From positions 1 through 47,322 of the forward strand of contig CANQST010000006.1 of the NCBI GenBank assembly GCA_947626595.1: a DNA stretch of 47,322 nt. Reading direction: 5' to 3'. A program made the position numbers and the translations under genes. The DNA is from an uncultured Bacilli bacterium (GTDB lineage: Bacteria > Bacillota_I > Bacilli_A > RF39 > UBA660). Below, in pieces: positions 1 through 8,772 of this stretch (positions within the stretch are counted from its first letter, which is position 1; the number at the start of each line of letters is the position of its first letter). Below the pieces are notes generated by a model. The model had not been told where the DNA came from. It saw only the letters and a program-made list of their open reading frames with translations, and did no database searches.

Positions 1-61
1 AAACTTGACATATAAAAACCCTTATTGTAAAAGGGCTTATATTATATTTTAATTTATATCA

Positions 62-110
62 ACTGCCAAACTCCGGAGGGACTTTACAGTCCTTTTTCTT
101 TTTCTAAAAA
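62..110 (+). terminator. Rho-independent terminator of an upstream gene outside the window
   Basis: GGACT-ttac-AGTCC stem followed by TTTTTCTTTTTC. Confidence 0.6.
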
Positions 111-160
111 TTTTCTTTTAATTAAAAAAAGGTTGTGCTATACTTTAAATATAATAGGAA

Positions 161-829
161 GTGATTATTTTGGAAAAAGATTTACAACAAGCAAGAAGTG
201 ATAGAAGATTTAAAATAGTAACAATATCTTCTTTAGTAGTAATTGTAATACTTTTATCAATAGCTTATCTTTTACTAGCAAAACAATTAACTATTAAAGG
301 AACAACAAAAGTAAATGAAACAGGATGGGAAATAGAAATTCCTAAAGATGGAGAAAATGCTCCAACTACAAGTAGTGGAGGAGATGGTTCTGTTACTTAT
401 GAAGTTGAGACAAGAGATGGAGTTATGATTATTAAAAACTTAAAAGTAATTTTAAGAAAACCAGGAGATTTTGGAGAATTAACTATACCAATTAAAAATA
501 GTGGTAAATCAGATGCTTACTTATCTTATGTATCAGGAGTTAATGGTATAATGACTTGTACAGGAAGTGGAATAAATAAGGCAAATGACGAATCTATTGT
601 CTGTGGAGATAGTAATAATAATGGAGCTAGCGTTAAATATACAATTACTTTTGATAATGATGTTTTAACTAATGGAACTACTGGAATAAGAGACTTAAAT
701 TTGAAAAAAGATATTACTAAAAATGTAAAGATAAGAGTAGATTACTTGACAACAGGTACCGAAATACCAATGAATGATGTAACAGTACTTTTACCAGAAG
801 TTGACTTTGTTTTTCAACAAGTAATGTAA
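161..829 (+). CDS. Secreted TasA/camelysin-like fibre subunit (SipW-type substrate)
   Basis: N-terminal TM/signal ending in AYLLLAKQL; KPGDFGELTIPIKNSG motif like TasA KPGD..F..NNG; paralogous to the next two ORFs and close to a SipW-type peptidase. Confidence 0.6.
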   Translation: MIILEKDLQQARSDRRFKIVTISSLVVIVILLSIAYLLLAKQLTIKGTTKVNETGWEIEIPKDGENAPTTSSGGDGSVTYEVETRDGVMIIKNLKVILRKPGDFGELTIPIKNSGKSDAYLSYVSGVNGIMTCTGSGINKANDESIVCGDSNNNGASVKYTITFDNDVLTNGTTGIRDLNLKKDITKNVKIRVDYLTTGTEIPMNDVTVLLPEVDFVFQQVM

Positions 830-856
830 AGTTAACGTAAAAAATAAAAAAAGCCA

Positions 857-885
857 TTGAAAAGAAAAAAATAGTGTAATATACT
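857..885 (+). promoter_or_regulatory. Promoter of the second TasA-like subunit
   Basis: TTGAAA-17 nt-TATACT, followed by an AAAGGAGGAG SD. Confidence 0.6.
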
Positions 886-913
886 TAATTTATAATAAAG
901 GAGGAGAAAGAAA

Positions 914-1567
914 ATGGAACAACAAAAAAGAAATGGAGATAGAGCATTTAAAGTTATTACTGTAGTAGCTTTAGTAGTAGCTGTATTATGTTTATCAGTA
1001 GCATACGCTGCATTATCACAACAATTAAAAATTACAGGAACTGCTAAAGTAGAACATGCAGAATGGAAAGTTGACAATGATGGAACTGCTCCAAGTGTTA
1101 ATAGAGTAGGTGAAGGTACTGTTGAAGAAGATCCAACTGCAACAACAGTTGGTGGAGTTACAACTGTTAGTTTCAAAGCTAAATTAAAAAAACCAGGAGA
1201 TGCTGTAGAAATATCTGTACCAGTTAAAAATACTGGAGATATCGATGCTGTATTAGCTTCAGTTAGTGGAGCAAATGGAGTTCTTACTTGTACTGGTACT
1301 ACTGCTGATAAACAAATTATTTGTGGTACTGATGACAAAAATACAGGAGCAAATGTAAAATATACTGTTTACTACAATGACACACCAGTAACTTCTATTA
1401 ATGATATAACTAGTAAAGATTTAGTTAAGGAAACTGGTACAGCAACAGTAAAAGTAAGAGTTGAATACTTGAATTTAGAAACTCCACAAACATTACCATC
1501 AGCAGAAGTAACTGTAACAGTTCCAGAAGTTACATTTGTATATCAACAAAAAATTGCAAATAGTTAA
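914..1567 (+). CDS. Secreted TasA/camelysin-like fibre subunit
   Basis: Signal sequence with SVAYAALSQQL site; LKKPGDAVEISVPVKNTG motif; strong SD AAAGGAGGAGA. Confidence 0.65.
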   Translation: MEQQKRNGDRAFKVITVVALVVAVLCLSVAYAALSQQLKITGTAKVEHAEWKVDNDGTAPSVNRVGEGTVEEDPTATTVGGVTTVSFKAKLKKPGDAVEISVPVKNTGDIDAVLASVSGANGVLTCTGTTADKQIICGTDDKNTGANVKYTVYYNDTPVTSINDITSKDLVKETGTATVKVRVEYLNLETPQTLPSAEVTVTVPEVTFVYQQKIANS

Positions 1568-1573
1568 TTAATT

Positions 1574-1599
1574 TAAAAGACAGTAATGTCTTTTTTCTT
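1574..1599 (+). terminator. Rho-independent terminator
   Basis: AAAAGACagtaatGTCTTTTTTC. Confidence 0.6.
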
Positions 1600-1701
1600 T
1601 AGATAAATACTTATAAAATATAAAAAAATGTAAACAATATGTCTATAGTAAAAAAAGTATTTTCAAGTTGGAAATTTTGTGTTATACTTTTAATATACTA
1701 G

Positions 1702-2316
1702 GTGGGAGTGATAGTTGTGAGATATAATAGAACTGCTAAAGTATTTACAATTATTGGTTTATCAATTTTTCTAGTTTGCATGACTGTTGCTTATGCTGTA
1801 TTAAGTGCTAACCTAAGTATAAGTGGTTCAGGTACAGTAAAAAATGCTGGATGGGACATTCATTTTGAAAAACCCGCCATTAGTGCTCAAAGTGCTGGTT
1901 CTACCGCAACCGTTCCAACAATAGAAGGCGGTACAACTTTAAAAGATTTTTCTGCTACCTTTACAACAGGTTCAGACTATGTAACATATTCCTTTGATGT
2001 AGTTAATTCTGGTGGAATAGCAGGAGTAATTAAAACTATATCTTTACCAACTAATGTAGTATGTAAAGGAACTACTAGTGATCAAGCATGTACAGATGCC
2101 GAAAAAAATAACCTTAAATGGGAATTAAAATATGATAATGGTAATACAGTACAAGTAAATGATACAATACCTGGTGCTACAGATCCATCTCAACCTACAG
2201 TTCAACACATGACCTTAAGAATTTACTTTGCATCAACAAATGCTAACTTAGCTAGTGACGATGTTAAATTTAGTAATCTAAATTTTTCAATAATATATAA
2301 TCAATCAACAGAATAA
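1702..2316 (+). CDS. Secreted TasA/camelysin-like fibre subunit (third paralogue)
   Basis: Signal sequence TVAYAVLSANLSISGSGTVKNAGWDI, matching the layout of the two preceding ORFs. Confidence 0.55.
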   Translation: MGVIVVRYNRTAKVFTIIGLSIFLVCMTVAYAVLSANLSISGSGTVKNAGWDIHFEKPAISAQSAGSTATVPTIEGGTTLKDFSATFTTGSDYVTYSFDVVNSGGIAGVIKTISLPTNVVCKGTTSDQACTDAEKNNLKWELKYDNGNTVQVNDTIPGATDPSQPTVQHMTLRIYFASTNANLASDDVKFSNLNFSIIYNQSTE

Positions 2317-2330
2317 AAAGGGGAGATTTT

Positions 2331-3476
2331 ATGAAAAGAGAATCTCAAAGGGTCCTTTTGATAGAAGTCTTACTGGCTATTATCGCAATCTTTACATTTT
2401 TTATAATTAAAGGTTTCAATATGCTAGTATACTTAGCTATATTACTTATACCATTAGGTCTATGTATATGGCTATTGGGTTACCATCAGAGGGAAGAAAG
2501 AGCTTCTAAAGATGTTTTGTTAACTATAATTATATGGATAATATTATATTATCTGATTACTTATATACTAGGTTACTTTATAGGGTTCTTAAAAAATGGC
2601 TACTCTATGACCTTAAAAGGTATTCTTGCTAATGTAATAGAACAAAGTATATTTATAGTTATAATTGAATTTATAAGAGTGTCTTTAGCAAAGAAATGTA
2701 AATACTATAAAAAAGGACTGGTACTCGCAACTATTGTCTTAAGTGCCATTGAATTAGTTACTAAATTTTCATTAGGTCAAATAAATTCTAGACTAGATCT
2801 TCTAGATACCTCATTTACAGTAATATTACCAGTCTTATGTAAAAATGCTTTTCTAACATACTTAGGTTATAAAACATCAGTTGGTAATAATATTATATAT
2901 CGTATATTGATGGAATTACCTACATACATAATACCAATTATTCCTAACTTAGGTAATTACTTATCAAATACTGTATTAACAGTTATACCTATATTATTAC
3001 TATACTATCTAAATAAAACGTACTTTTCTAAAAAAGAAAAAATAATAGATAGTAGAAGAGATTTAAAAAGGCGAAAATTTGGAGCCTTAATTACTGTCCT
3101 ACTCGTAGTTATATTATCATTTATGATAGCCTTAGTCAGTGGAGTAGGCAGATACCTAGCCTTAACAATAGGTTCAGGAAGTATGACTGGAACAATAGAC
3201 AAAGGAGATGTCGTTGTTTTAGATAAAAAAGATAAGAAAGTATCTGAAGGTAACATCGTTGCCTTTAAGAAAGAGGGAGTTATCTTAGTCCATCGTGTAG
3301 TTGACATACAGAACATACATGGTGTAAGATATTATCATACTAAAGGTGATTACAACAAGACTGAAGATAATTGGTTGGTTGAAGACAAAGATATCGTTGG
3401 CAAGTATAAATTTAAATTTAAATTTATAGGATGGCCAACAGTAAAACTAAATGAATGGATTTTAGGTGGTGACTAG
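2331..3476 (+). CDS. sipW: SipW/ER-type signal peptidase I (S26B-like) with extra N-terminal TM helices
   Basis: GSGSMTGTIDKGDVVVLDKK and ILVHRVVDI...YHTKGDYN motifs (Ser/His type); SD ggggagatttt. Confidence 0.85.
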   Translation: MKRESQRVLLIEVLLAIIAIFTFFIIKGFNMLVYLAILLIPLGLCIWLLGYHQREERASKDVLLTIIIWIILYYLITYILGYFIGFLKNGYSMTLKGILANVIEQSIFIVIIEFIRVSLAKKCKYYKKGLVLATIVLSAIELVTKFSLGQINSRLDLLDTSFTVILPVLCKNAFLTYLGYKTSVGNNIIYRILMELPTYIIPIIPNLGNYLSNTVLTVIPILLLYYLNKTYFSKKEKIIDSRRDLKRRKFGALITVLLVVILSFMIALVSGVGRYLALTIGSGSMTGTIDKGDVVVLDKKDKKVSEGNIVAFKKEGVILVHRVVDIQNIHGVRYYHTKGDYNKTEDNWLVEDKDIVGKYKFKFKFIGWPTVKLNEWILGGD

Positions 3477-4725
3477 TATGAAAAATGAAGAAAAAGAAGA
3501 AAAATTTAACTTTATGGATGAAGAACTAGAAGAGGAAAAAGAAGAACTAAAGGAAGAAGAAAAATTAGAGGAAGAACCAAAAGAAGAAGTAAAAGAGAAT
3601 AATAAGAAGGAAAAAGAAACTTCTGATTTCCCATTAGAAGAACTAGAAGAAGAGGAAGAAGAAAAACCTAAAAGTAAATCTAATGATAAAATAATTAACA
3701 ATAATATAAATAATGGTTTATATATTAGTTATGAATTACGTGTAGCTGTAATGCTATTATTCTCAATTATCTTCCTAGGAGCAGCTTGTGGCTTTGTACT
3801 TGATGCCTTTACTTATTCTGAAAGTCAATCAGTTAGCTATAATGAAAATAGTAATACTGATTATAAAGTATGTCTAGAAGAAAACAGTGATTATAGTGAA
3901 AGCTGTCTAGGTCAGAACATGCAATACCTTTCTCTAATTACAAAGAATATTCCTGTTACATTTGATTATAACGTAAAATTATCAAGTCCAATTGATTATA
4001 GCCTAGATTACTATGTAGTTGGTTCATTAAAAATAGTTGATAGAGACGATAATCAAAAAGTACTATATACTTCAGAAGATGTTTTAGTACCTAATACTAA
4101 TATTTCTAATCAAAATGATACTATTAACTTTACAAGTAATGTAGATGTTGATTTTAAATATTATAATAATTATGTAACTAGTTATAAGAGTAGATATTCA
4201 TTAAATAGTGATGCTTACTTAGATGTAATTCTATACTTAAATGAAAGTAGTGGACCTAGAAGAGTATCTTCATTAACTATTCCTTTAGGACAACAGACAT
4301 ATGGTATTTCTAAATCACAAACTCTAAATAATAATAAGAATGTTGTTGTAGAAGAAAAAGGCTGGTCAATGCGTAATTACTTAGGAGCTGGCTTAGGTTT
4401 AGTATTCGCAATAATTGGTATCATAATATTGGTAAGATTAATTAAACTAATGTTAAAAGTATCTAATTCTAAGAGTAAATATCAACGTAAACTAAATCAA
4501 ATACTAAGAGAATATGATAGAGTAATAGTAGTTGCTAGAAATGGTTATGATATAAATCCTGATAAGAAATTAATTAAAGTATTAAGCTTTACTGAACTAT
4601 TAGATGCTAGAGATGCTTTAGAAAAACCAGTCGTTTATGTAAAAGTAAATGAAGTAAAAAGTGAGTTCTACGTAGAAGATGTCGATAAAGTATATCAATA
4701 TGTAATGAAAGATGCTGATTTCTAA
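3466..4725 (+). CDS. Membrane protein with Glu/Lys-rich cytoplasmic N-terminus; DUF5305-like, associated with the signal peptidase locus
   Basis: Overlaps the end of sipW; two TM segments flank an extracellular beta-rich region (LSSPIDYSLDYYVVGSLKI...); DUF assignment is from memory. Confidence 0.5.
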   Translation: MVTSMKNEEKEEKFNFMDEELEEEKEELKEEEKLEEEPKEEVKENNKKEKETSDFPLEELEEEEEEKPKSKSNDKIINNNINNGLYISYELRVAVMLLFSIIFLGAACGFVLDAFTYSESQSVSYNENSNTDYKVCLEENSDYSESCLGQNMQYLSLITKNIPVTFDYNVKLSSPIDYSLDYYVVGSLKIVDRDDNQKVLYTSEDVLVPNTNISNQNDTINFTSNVDVDFKYYNNYVTSYKSRYSLNSDAYLDVILYLNESSGPRRVSSLTIPLGQQTYGISKSQTLNNNKNVVVEEKGWSMRNYLGAGLGLVFAIIGIIILVRLIKLMLKVSNSKSKYQRKLNQILREYDRVIVVARNGYDINPDKKLIKVLSFTELLDARDALEKPVVYVKVNEVKSEFYVEDVDKVYQYVMKDADF

Positions 4726-4741
4726 AAAGCATCTTTTTTTT
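4709..4741 (+). terminator. Rho-independent terminator
   Basis: AAGATGC-N13-GCATCTT + T-run. Confidence 0.7.
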
Positions 4742-4773
4742 GAAAAAAAATTAAAAAAAATTGAATTTTTACT

Positions 4774-4866
4774 AATTTGTTAAATTCAGGGTAAAAAGTA
4801 CTCTGAATTTTATATTTTCCCCTAGGCGAATTTGTAAAATTCATAGTAAAAATGGCTGTGAATTTT
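4774..4866 (+). repeat. Two tandem 38-nt imperfect palindromic units upstream of the Rpn gene
   Basis: 4774-4811 and 4829-4866 match at about 31/38 positions; each can form an AAATTCA...TGAATTT hairpin. Confidence 0.6.
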
Positions 4867-4932
4867 GCAAAACCTCGGTTTGCATTAGTCTTTTTATTGT
4901 GTTAAACTTGCTTTTGTTCTTATGGGGAGGAG

Positions 4933-5856
4933 GTGTTTCTATTGAAGAAAGAACAAAAGAAAAAAGAAGAAGATAAAGAAGAAAAAGAGGAGAAAGTGTA
5001 TTATACTAGTAAATGTGATGGTGTCTTTAAAGCTATCTTTTGTAATGAAAATGATTTATCTTTACTAAAAGCTTTATTAGAAGATAAATTAAACATTAAA
5101 ATAGAAACTATGAAACTACTTAATAATGAATTAGTAATTGATTATGTTGGTGACAAGATTAAGCATGTTGATGCGATAGTTGAAGTTAATGATAAAATGA
5201 TAGTTAATATCGAAGTTAATGGATACTATGCAGGATGGAGAGCCTTTAGAAACTTTGTTTATTTCTGTCAAATAATAGTAAGTAGAATAGTAAATGGACA
5301 AAGTTATGATTTAAAAAATGAATTTGTCCAAATAAATTTAACATATGGCTTATCTAAGAAAAAAGAAATAGTACGTAATATAGAGTATTCAGAAAATGTT
5401 AAAATGTTAGAATTTAATATGGACAAAATAAGAGACTTATGGTATTATAATGATGAAGAGGAAATAGAGAAGTATAAGTATCTAATAATGCAAGATTTAG
5501 ATAAGGAGCAATTAGATAAATTTTGTGAGAAATTTAAAGGAGATGATGTAATCATGACATATAGAGAGAAATTAAATAAGTTAAATGATGGAGGTTATCA
5601 TTTTTTAACTCCTGAAGAGGAAGAATTATATGAAAGAAATACATATAAAGAGATGGGAAGAGACGAAGGCTTAAAAGAAGGCTTAGAAAAAGGAATAGAA
5701 CAAGGCCGTGTTGAAGGAGAGAAAAAAGGCTTAGAAAAAGGTAGAAAAGAAGAAAAAGAAGAAACAGCTAGAAATATGCTTAAAGATAAGGTTGATGTAG
5801 CTTTGATTTCCAAGTATACTAATCTACCAACATCACGTATTATGACATTATTATAA
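4933..5856 (+). CDS. Rpn family recombination-promoting nuclease/PD-(D/E)XK family (PDDEXK_2)
   Basis: TSKCDGVFKAIF...VDAIVEVNDKMIVNIEVN...YFCQIIVSRIVNGQSY core; Lys/Glu/Gly-rich C-terminal heptads; SD GGGGAGGAGG. Confidence 0.85.
   Translation: MFLLKKEQKKKEEDKEEKEEKVYYTSKCDGVFKAIFCNENDLSLLKALLEDKLNIKIETMKLLNNELVIDYVGDKIKHVDAIVEVNDKMIVNIEVNGYYAGWRAFRNFVYFCQIIVSRIVNGQSYDLKNEFVQINLTYGLSKKKEIVRNIEYSENVKMLEFNMDKIRDLWYYNDEEEIEKYKYLIMQDLDKEQLDKFCEKFKGDDVIMTYREKLNKLNDGGYHFLTPEEEELYERNTYKEMGRDEGLKEGLEKGIEQGRVEGEKKGLEKGRKEEKEETARNMLKDKVDVALISKYTNLPTSRIMTLL
5554..5856 (+). CDS. Putative intragenic C-terminal product of the Rpn gene (RpnS-like)
   Basis: In-frame ATG at 5554 preceded by AAAGGAG (5536-5542); this start is duplicated in the downstream stand-alone gene. 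Confidence 0.5.
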   Translation: MTYREKLNKLNDGGYHFLTPEEEELYERNTYKEMGRDEGLKEGLEKGIEQGRVEGEKKGLEKGRKEEKEETARNMLKDKVDVALISKYTNLPTSRIMTLL

Positions 5857-5891
5857 ACGTAAGGGAATGGTTAAAAGGAGGAATGATAATC

Positions 5892-6218
5892 ATGACATAT
5901 AGGGAAAAATTGAATAAGTTGAATGATGGAGGTTATCATTTTTTAACTCCTGAAGAGGAAGAATTATATGAAAGGAATACATATAAAGAGATGGGAAGAG
6001 ACGAAGGCTTAAGGGAAGGGCTAGAACAAGGCCGTGTTGAAGGAGAGAAAAGAGGCTTAGAAAAAGGCCGAGTTGAGGGAAAAGAAGAAGGAATTAAAGA
6101 AGGATTAGAAAAAGGTAAAGAAGAAACAGCTAGAAATATGCTTAAAAATAATATAGATATAGGTATTATATCTAAGTGTACTAAATTATCAAAGTCACAT
6201 ATTATGACATTATTATAA
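5892..6218 (+). CDS. Stand-alone duplicate of the Rpn C-terminal domain, candidate antitoxin (ORF track start is 5883)
   Basis: MTYREKLNKLNDGGYHFLTPEEEELYERNTYKEMGRDEGL is nearly identical to residues 208 onward of the preceding ORF; SD AAAAGGAGG about 10 nt upstream of ATG 5892. Confidence 0.75.
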   Translation: MTYREKLNKLNDGGYHFLTPEEEELYERNTYKEMGRDEGLREGLEQGRVEGEKRGLEKGRVEGKEEGIKEGLEKGKEETARNMLKNNIDIGIISKCTKLSKSHIMTLL

Positions 6219-6223
6219 ACCTA

Positions 6224-6250
6224 AAGAATAGTTAAATGACTATTCTTTTC
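6224..6250 (+). terminator. Rho-independent terminator
   Basis: AAGAATAGTtaaatgACTATTCTTTTC. Confidence 0.7.
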
Positions 6251-6316
6251 AATTTATAAAACTATTGCTTATAAAAGGCTAATATGCTATAATAAAGCCT
6301 ACCGGGGTGATAAATA

Positions 6317-7126
6317 ATGTTAATTTTACCTATTGTTAATAAAAATAGAGTTATGAATGTTCATATAAAAATTAAATCAGCAGAAAAGATACGTACTGGT
6401 ATATGCTTTTCTGATGCTAAAGAAAGTGAAATAATTGTTAATAGAGAAAAATTCTCTAATTCTATTTTTAGTAATTCTAAAGAGATATCTGCGCCCGTTG
6501 AATTTGTTCGCAGTAAATCACTTTTATATCCTAGAAATTACTTAATTACTACTAAAGAAGCTGCATCAAGTACTCTATACGATGTTTATCAAGTATCTCA
6601 ACCTCCTAGAAAAGTTAATGATAGCTTAGATAAACTATATAGTTGTGCTCTAACAGATATGCGTAAAGAAATTCCAGGTCACAACAAAGGTCGTTATATC
6701 TCTTTACAAAAATTAGGTATAGGAGAACACTTAACTGATGAGAAAATTGCTAAGTTACAAAGAATAGTTAAAGAACATGATGCTTCAGAGTGGCCTACAT
6801 TATTTAAACAAGAAAATATTGCCGACTTAAAAGAAACCCTAGACTTTATAAATACTTTTGAATGTACTGTTGTTTCTGACACAACTATTCCAGAAGCTAG
6901 TCTTCAAGATGTCTTAAAATCTTTACAAGTTATTAATACTAAAGATTACAGAAACTTACAAAACTATTATAGTATGGCTAAAAGTAACAGAGATATTTAC
7001 TCTAAAATGTCTTTTATAAATAAAATTATATATGACGAACCTTTATCACTAATTCAGTCTAGCAAACAAAGACAAAAACAACTAGTCAAAGTAAAAGAAG
7101 AAAGTGAATATAAAAATGTCGCCTAG
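6317..7126 (+). CDS. Hypothetical protein
   Basis: Long ORF with an RBS-like ggggtga; no family recognised. Confidence 0.7.
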   Translation: MLILPIVNKNRVMNVHIKIKSAEKIRTGICFSDAKESEIIVNREKFSNSIFSNSKEISAPVEFVRSKSLLYPRNYLITTKEAASSTLYDVYQVSQPPRKVNDSLDKLYSCALTDMRKEIPGHNKGRYISLQKLGIGEHLTDEKIAKLQRIVKEHDASEWPTLFKQENIADLKETLDFINTFECTVVSDTTIPEASLQDVLKSLQVINTKDYRNLQNYYSMAKSNRDIYSKMSFINKIIYDEPLSLIQSSKQRQKQLVKVKEESEYKNVA

Positions 7127-7814
7127 TTTTTCTAGATTAGAACAATTAATTACCAAAGAAAAAGTTGCTTACTTAAACAAAAAATGCGTCCTAGTTCTAG
7201 GTCTAGGTGGAGTAGGAGGCTATGTTGTTGAAGCCCTTGCACGTTCTAACATCGGTAAAATAATTTTAGTAGACTATGATAAAGTAGAAAAATCTAATAT
7301 TAATAGACAAATAATCGCAACCCTAGATACTTTAGGTAAAAAGAAAACTGACCTATTAGAAAAAAGGATTAAAAGTATTAATCCTGATACGAAAGTAGTT
7401 ACAATTAATAACTTTATTGATAAATCTAATATAGAAGATTTATTTAAAGAAAAAATAGATTACTTAGTAGATGCCTGTGATACTATTACTACTAAAAAAG
7501 AAATAATAAAAGCATCCCTTAGTAAAAATATACCTTTTATTACTTGCCTAGGTACTGGTAATCGTCTTGATCCTAGTAAACTAGAAATAACTACCTTAGA
7601 TAAAACAAATTATGATCCACTTGCACGAATACTAAGAAAGTTTGTTAAAGACGAGAAAATTACTGCTAAGATAAAAGTTTTATTTTCTAAAGAAGAACCC
7701 ATTAAAGTAGGAACAAGAACTCCCGCATCAAGCATCTTTGTTCCCGCTAGTGCTGGCTTATTAATCGCTAGCTTCATAGTAAGAGAATTTATCGACGAAA
7801 AAAAACGTAATTGA
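7116..7814 (+). CDS. tcdA: tRNA threonylcarbamoyladenosine dehydratase (ThiF/E1-like)
   Basis: VLVLGLGGVGGYVVEALARSNIGKIILVDYDKVEKSNINRQ; TRTPASSIFVPASAGLLIASFIVRE; ORF track start is 7104. Confidence 0.85.
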   Translation: MSPSFSRLEQLITKEKVAYLNKKCVLVLGLGGVGGYVVEALARSNIGKIILVDYDKVEKSNINRQIIATLDTLGKKKTDLLEKRIKSINPDTKVVTINNFIDKSNIEDLFKEKIDYLVDACDTITTKKEIIKASLSKNIPFITCLGTGNRLDPSKLEITTLDKTNYDPLARILRKFVKDEKITAKIKVLFSKEEPIKVGTRTPASSIFVPASAGLLIASFIVREFIDEKKRN

Positions 7815-7838
7815 TGTTCAACTACGTCTTTTCTTTTT

Positions 7839-8456
7839 CTAAAACTGTCTATATAAACCAACAACTATACCTAGAATAGTAACTTCTTTTAAAATAATTG
7901 GTTCCATAGTATCATTCTCCGGTTGTAATCTAAAATAGCCATCTTCCTTATAAAAAGTTTTTACTGTTGCCTCATTATTCTCGTTCATAGCGACAACTGT
8001 TTGTCCATTATGAGCTGTGTTCTTTCTTTCTACTACTAAAATATCTCCATCATATATACCAACATTAATCATTGACTCACCACTTACTTTTAAAGTGAAA
8101 ATATCATTTTTAGATTTAATCAAACTAGTTGGTAAAGAGAAATATTCATTAGGCATTTCAATAGCTTCTATTGGATTTCCAGCTGTTACTTTACCTATAA
8201 GAGGTACATCTACAACATTATCTTTCTTTTGTAAATATTCATTAGGAACTAAAAGCTCAATAGTTCTATTTTTCTTTGTGTCCTTTTTAATATAGCCCTT
8301 ATCCTCTAATCTCTGTAAATGAAATTGAATAGTTGCGGGAGATTGAAGATTTGCTTCCTTTCCTATCTCTCTTACTGTTGGTGGATATCCATTTTTCGCA
8401 GTTAATTTTTTAAGAATTTTTAAAATAAATGCTTGTCTATCCGTTAGTTTTTCCAT
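7839..8456 (-). CDS. lexA: LexA SOS repressor
   Basis: MEKLTDRQAFILKILKKLTAKNGYPPTVREIG; VPLIGKVTAGNPIEAIE; VSGESMINVGIYDGDILVV. Confidence 0.95.
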   Translation of the reverse strand: MEKLTDRQAFILKILKKLTAKNGYPPTVREIGKEANLQSPATIQFHLQRLEDKGYIKKDTKKNRTIELLVPNEYLQKKDNVVDVPLIGKVTAGNPIEAIEMPNEYFSLPTSLIKSKNDIFTLKVSGESMINVGIYDGDILVVERKNTAHNGQTVVAMNENNEATVKTFYKEDGYFRLQPENDTMEPIILKEVTILGIVVGLYRQF

Positions 8457-8504
8457 ATCCTTTCCTCCTCTCATAATCATTTTAACACTAAAAATGTAAA
8501 ATGT

Positions 8505-8518
8505 CAAACAAATGTTTA
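8505..8518 (-). promoter_or_regulatory. SOS-box-like element at the lexA promoter
   Basis: CAAACAAATGTTTA overlaps the -35 of the minus-strand promoter TTGACA-17-TAAAAT. Confidence 0.5.
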
Positions 8519-8526
8519 TTTTGTTC

Positions 8527-8555
8527 TTGACACGAACAACTGTATGTTATAAAAT
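8527..8555 (+). promoter_or_regulatory. Promoter with embedded SOS-box-like element driving a small TM ORF
   Basis: TTGACA-17-TAAAAT with CGAACAACTGTATG (8533-8546) in the spacer; resembles the Bacillota SOS box CGAAC-N4-GTTCG. Confidence 0.55.
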
Positions 8556-8585
8556 AAAATTGTAAAAAGAAAGGAGAAAAGTTCT

Positions 8586-8735
8586 ATGAAGAAAAAAGTT
8601 ATTTTTAAAAGATTTTTAATTCTTTTAAGTGCCTACTTAATATTCGCCTTATTCTTAGTATGCGCTAGCCAAAGAGTTGAAAGATTAAACAAGATTTATC
8701 ATGAAAAAAACTTACAAACAATTAATGGAAAGTAA
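8586..8735 (+). CDS. 49-aa single-TM protein; candidate SOS-induced division inhibitor (YneA/SosA-like position)
   Basis: MKKKVIFKRFLILLSAYLIFALFLVCASQRVERLNKIYHEKNLQTINGK; SD AGAAAGGAG; divergent from lexA; not in the ORF track. Confidence 0.6.
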   Translation: MKKKVIFKRFLILLSAYLIFALFLVCASQRVERLNKIYHEKNLQTINGK

Positions 8736-8772
8736 GATAGATTTATGATAAAATAAAAGCAGGTGGTAAAAA

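Noticed and set aside
1-110. A riboswitch (c-di-GMP or similar) at the window start
   Set aside because: Only hairpins and a terminator are visible; conserved core motifs could not be matched.
832-1338. Minus-strand ORF opposite the second TasA-like gene (also 3005-3316, 3462-3701, 5598-5813)
   Set aside because: Antisense shadow ORFs of well-supported plus-strand genes; low-complexity Ser/Thr-rich translations reflecting the opposite strand's codon usage.
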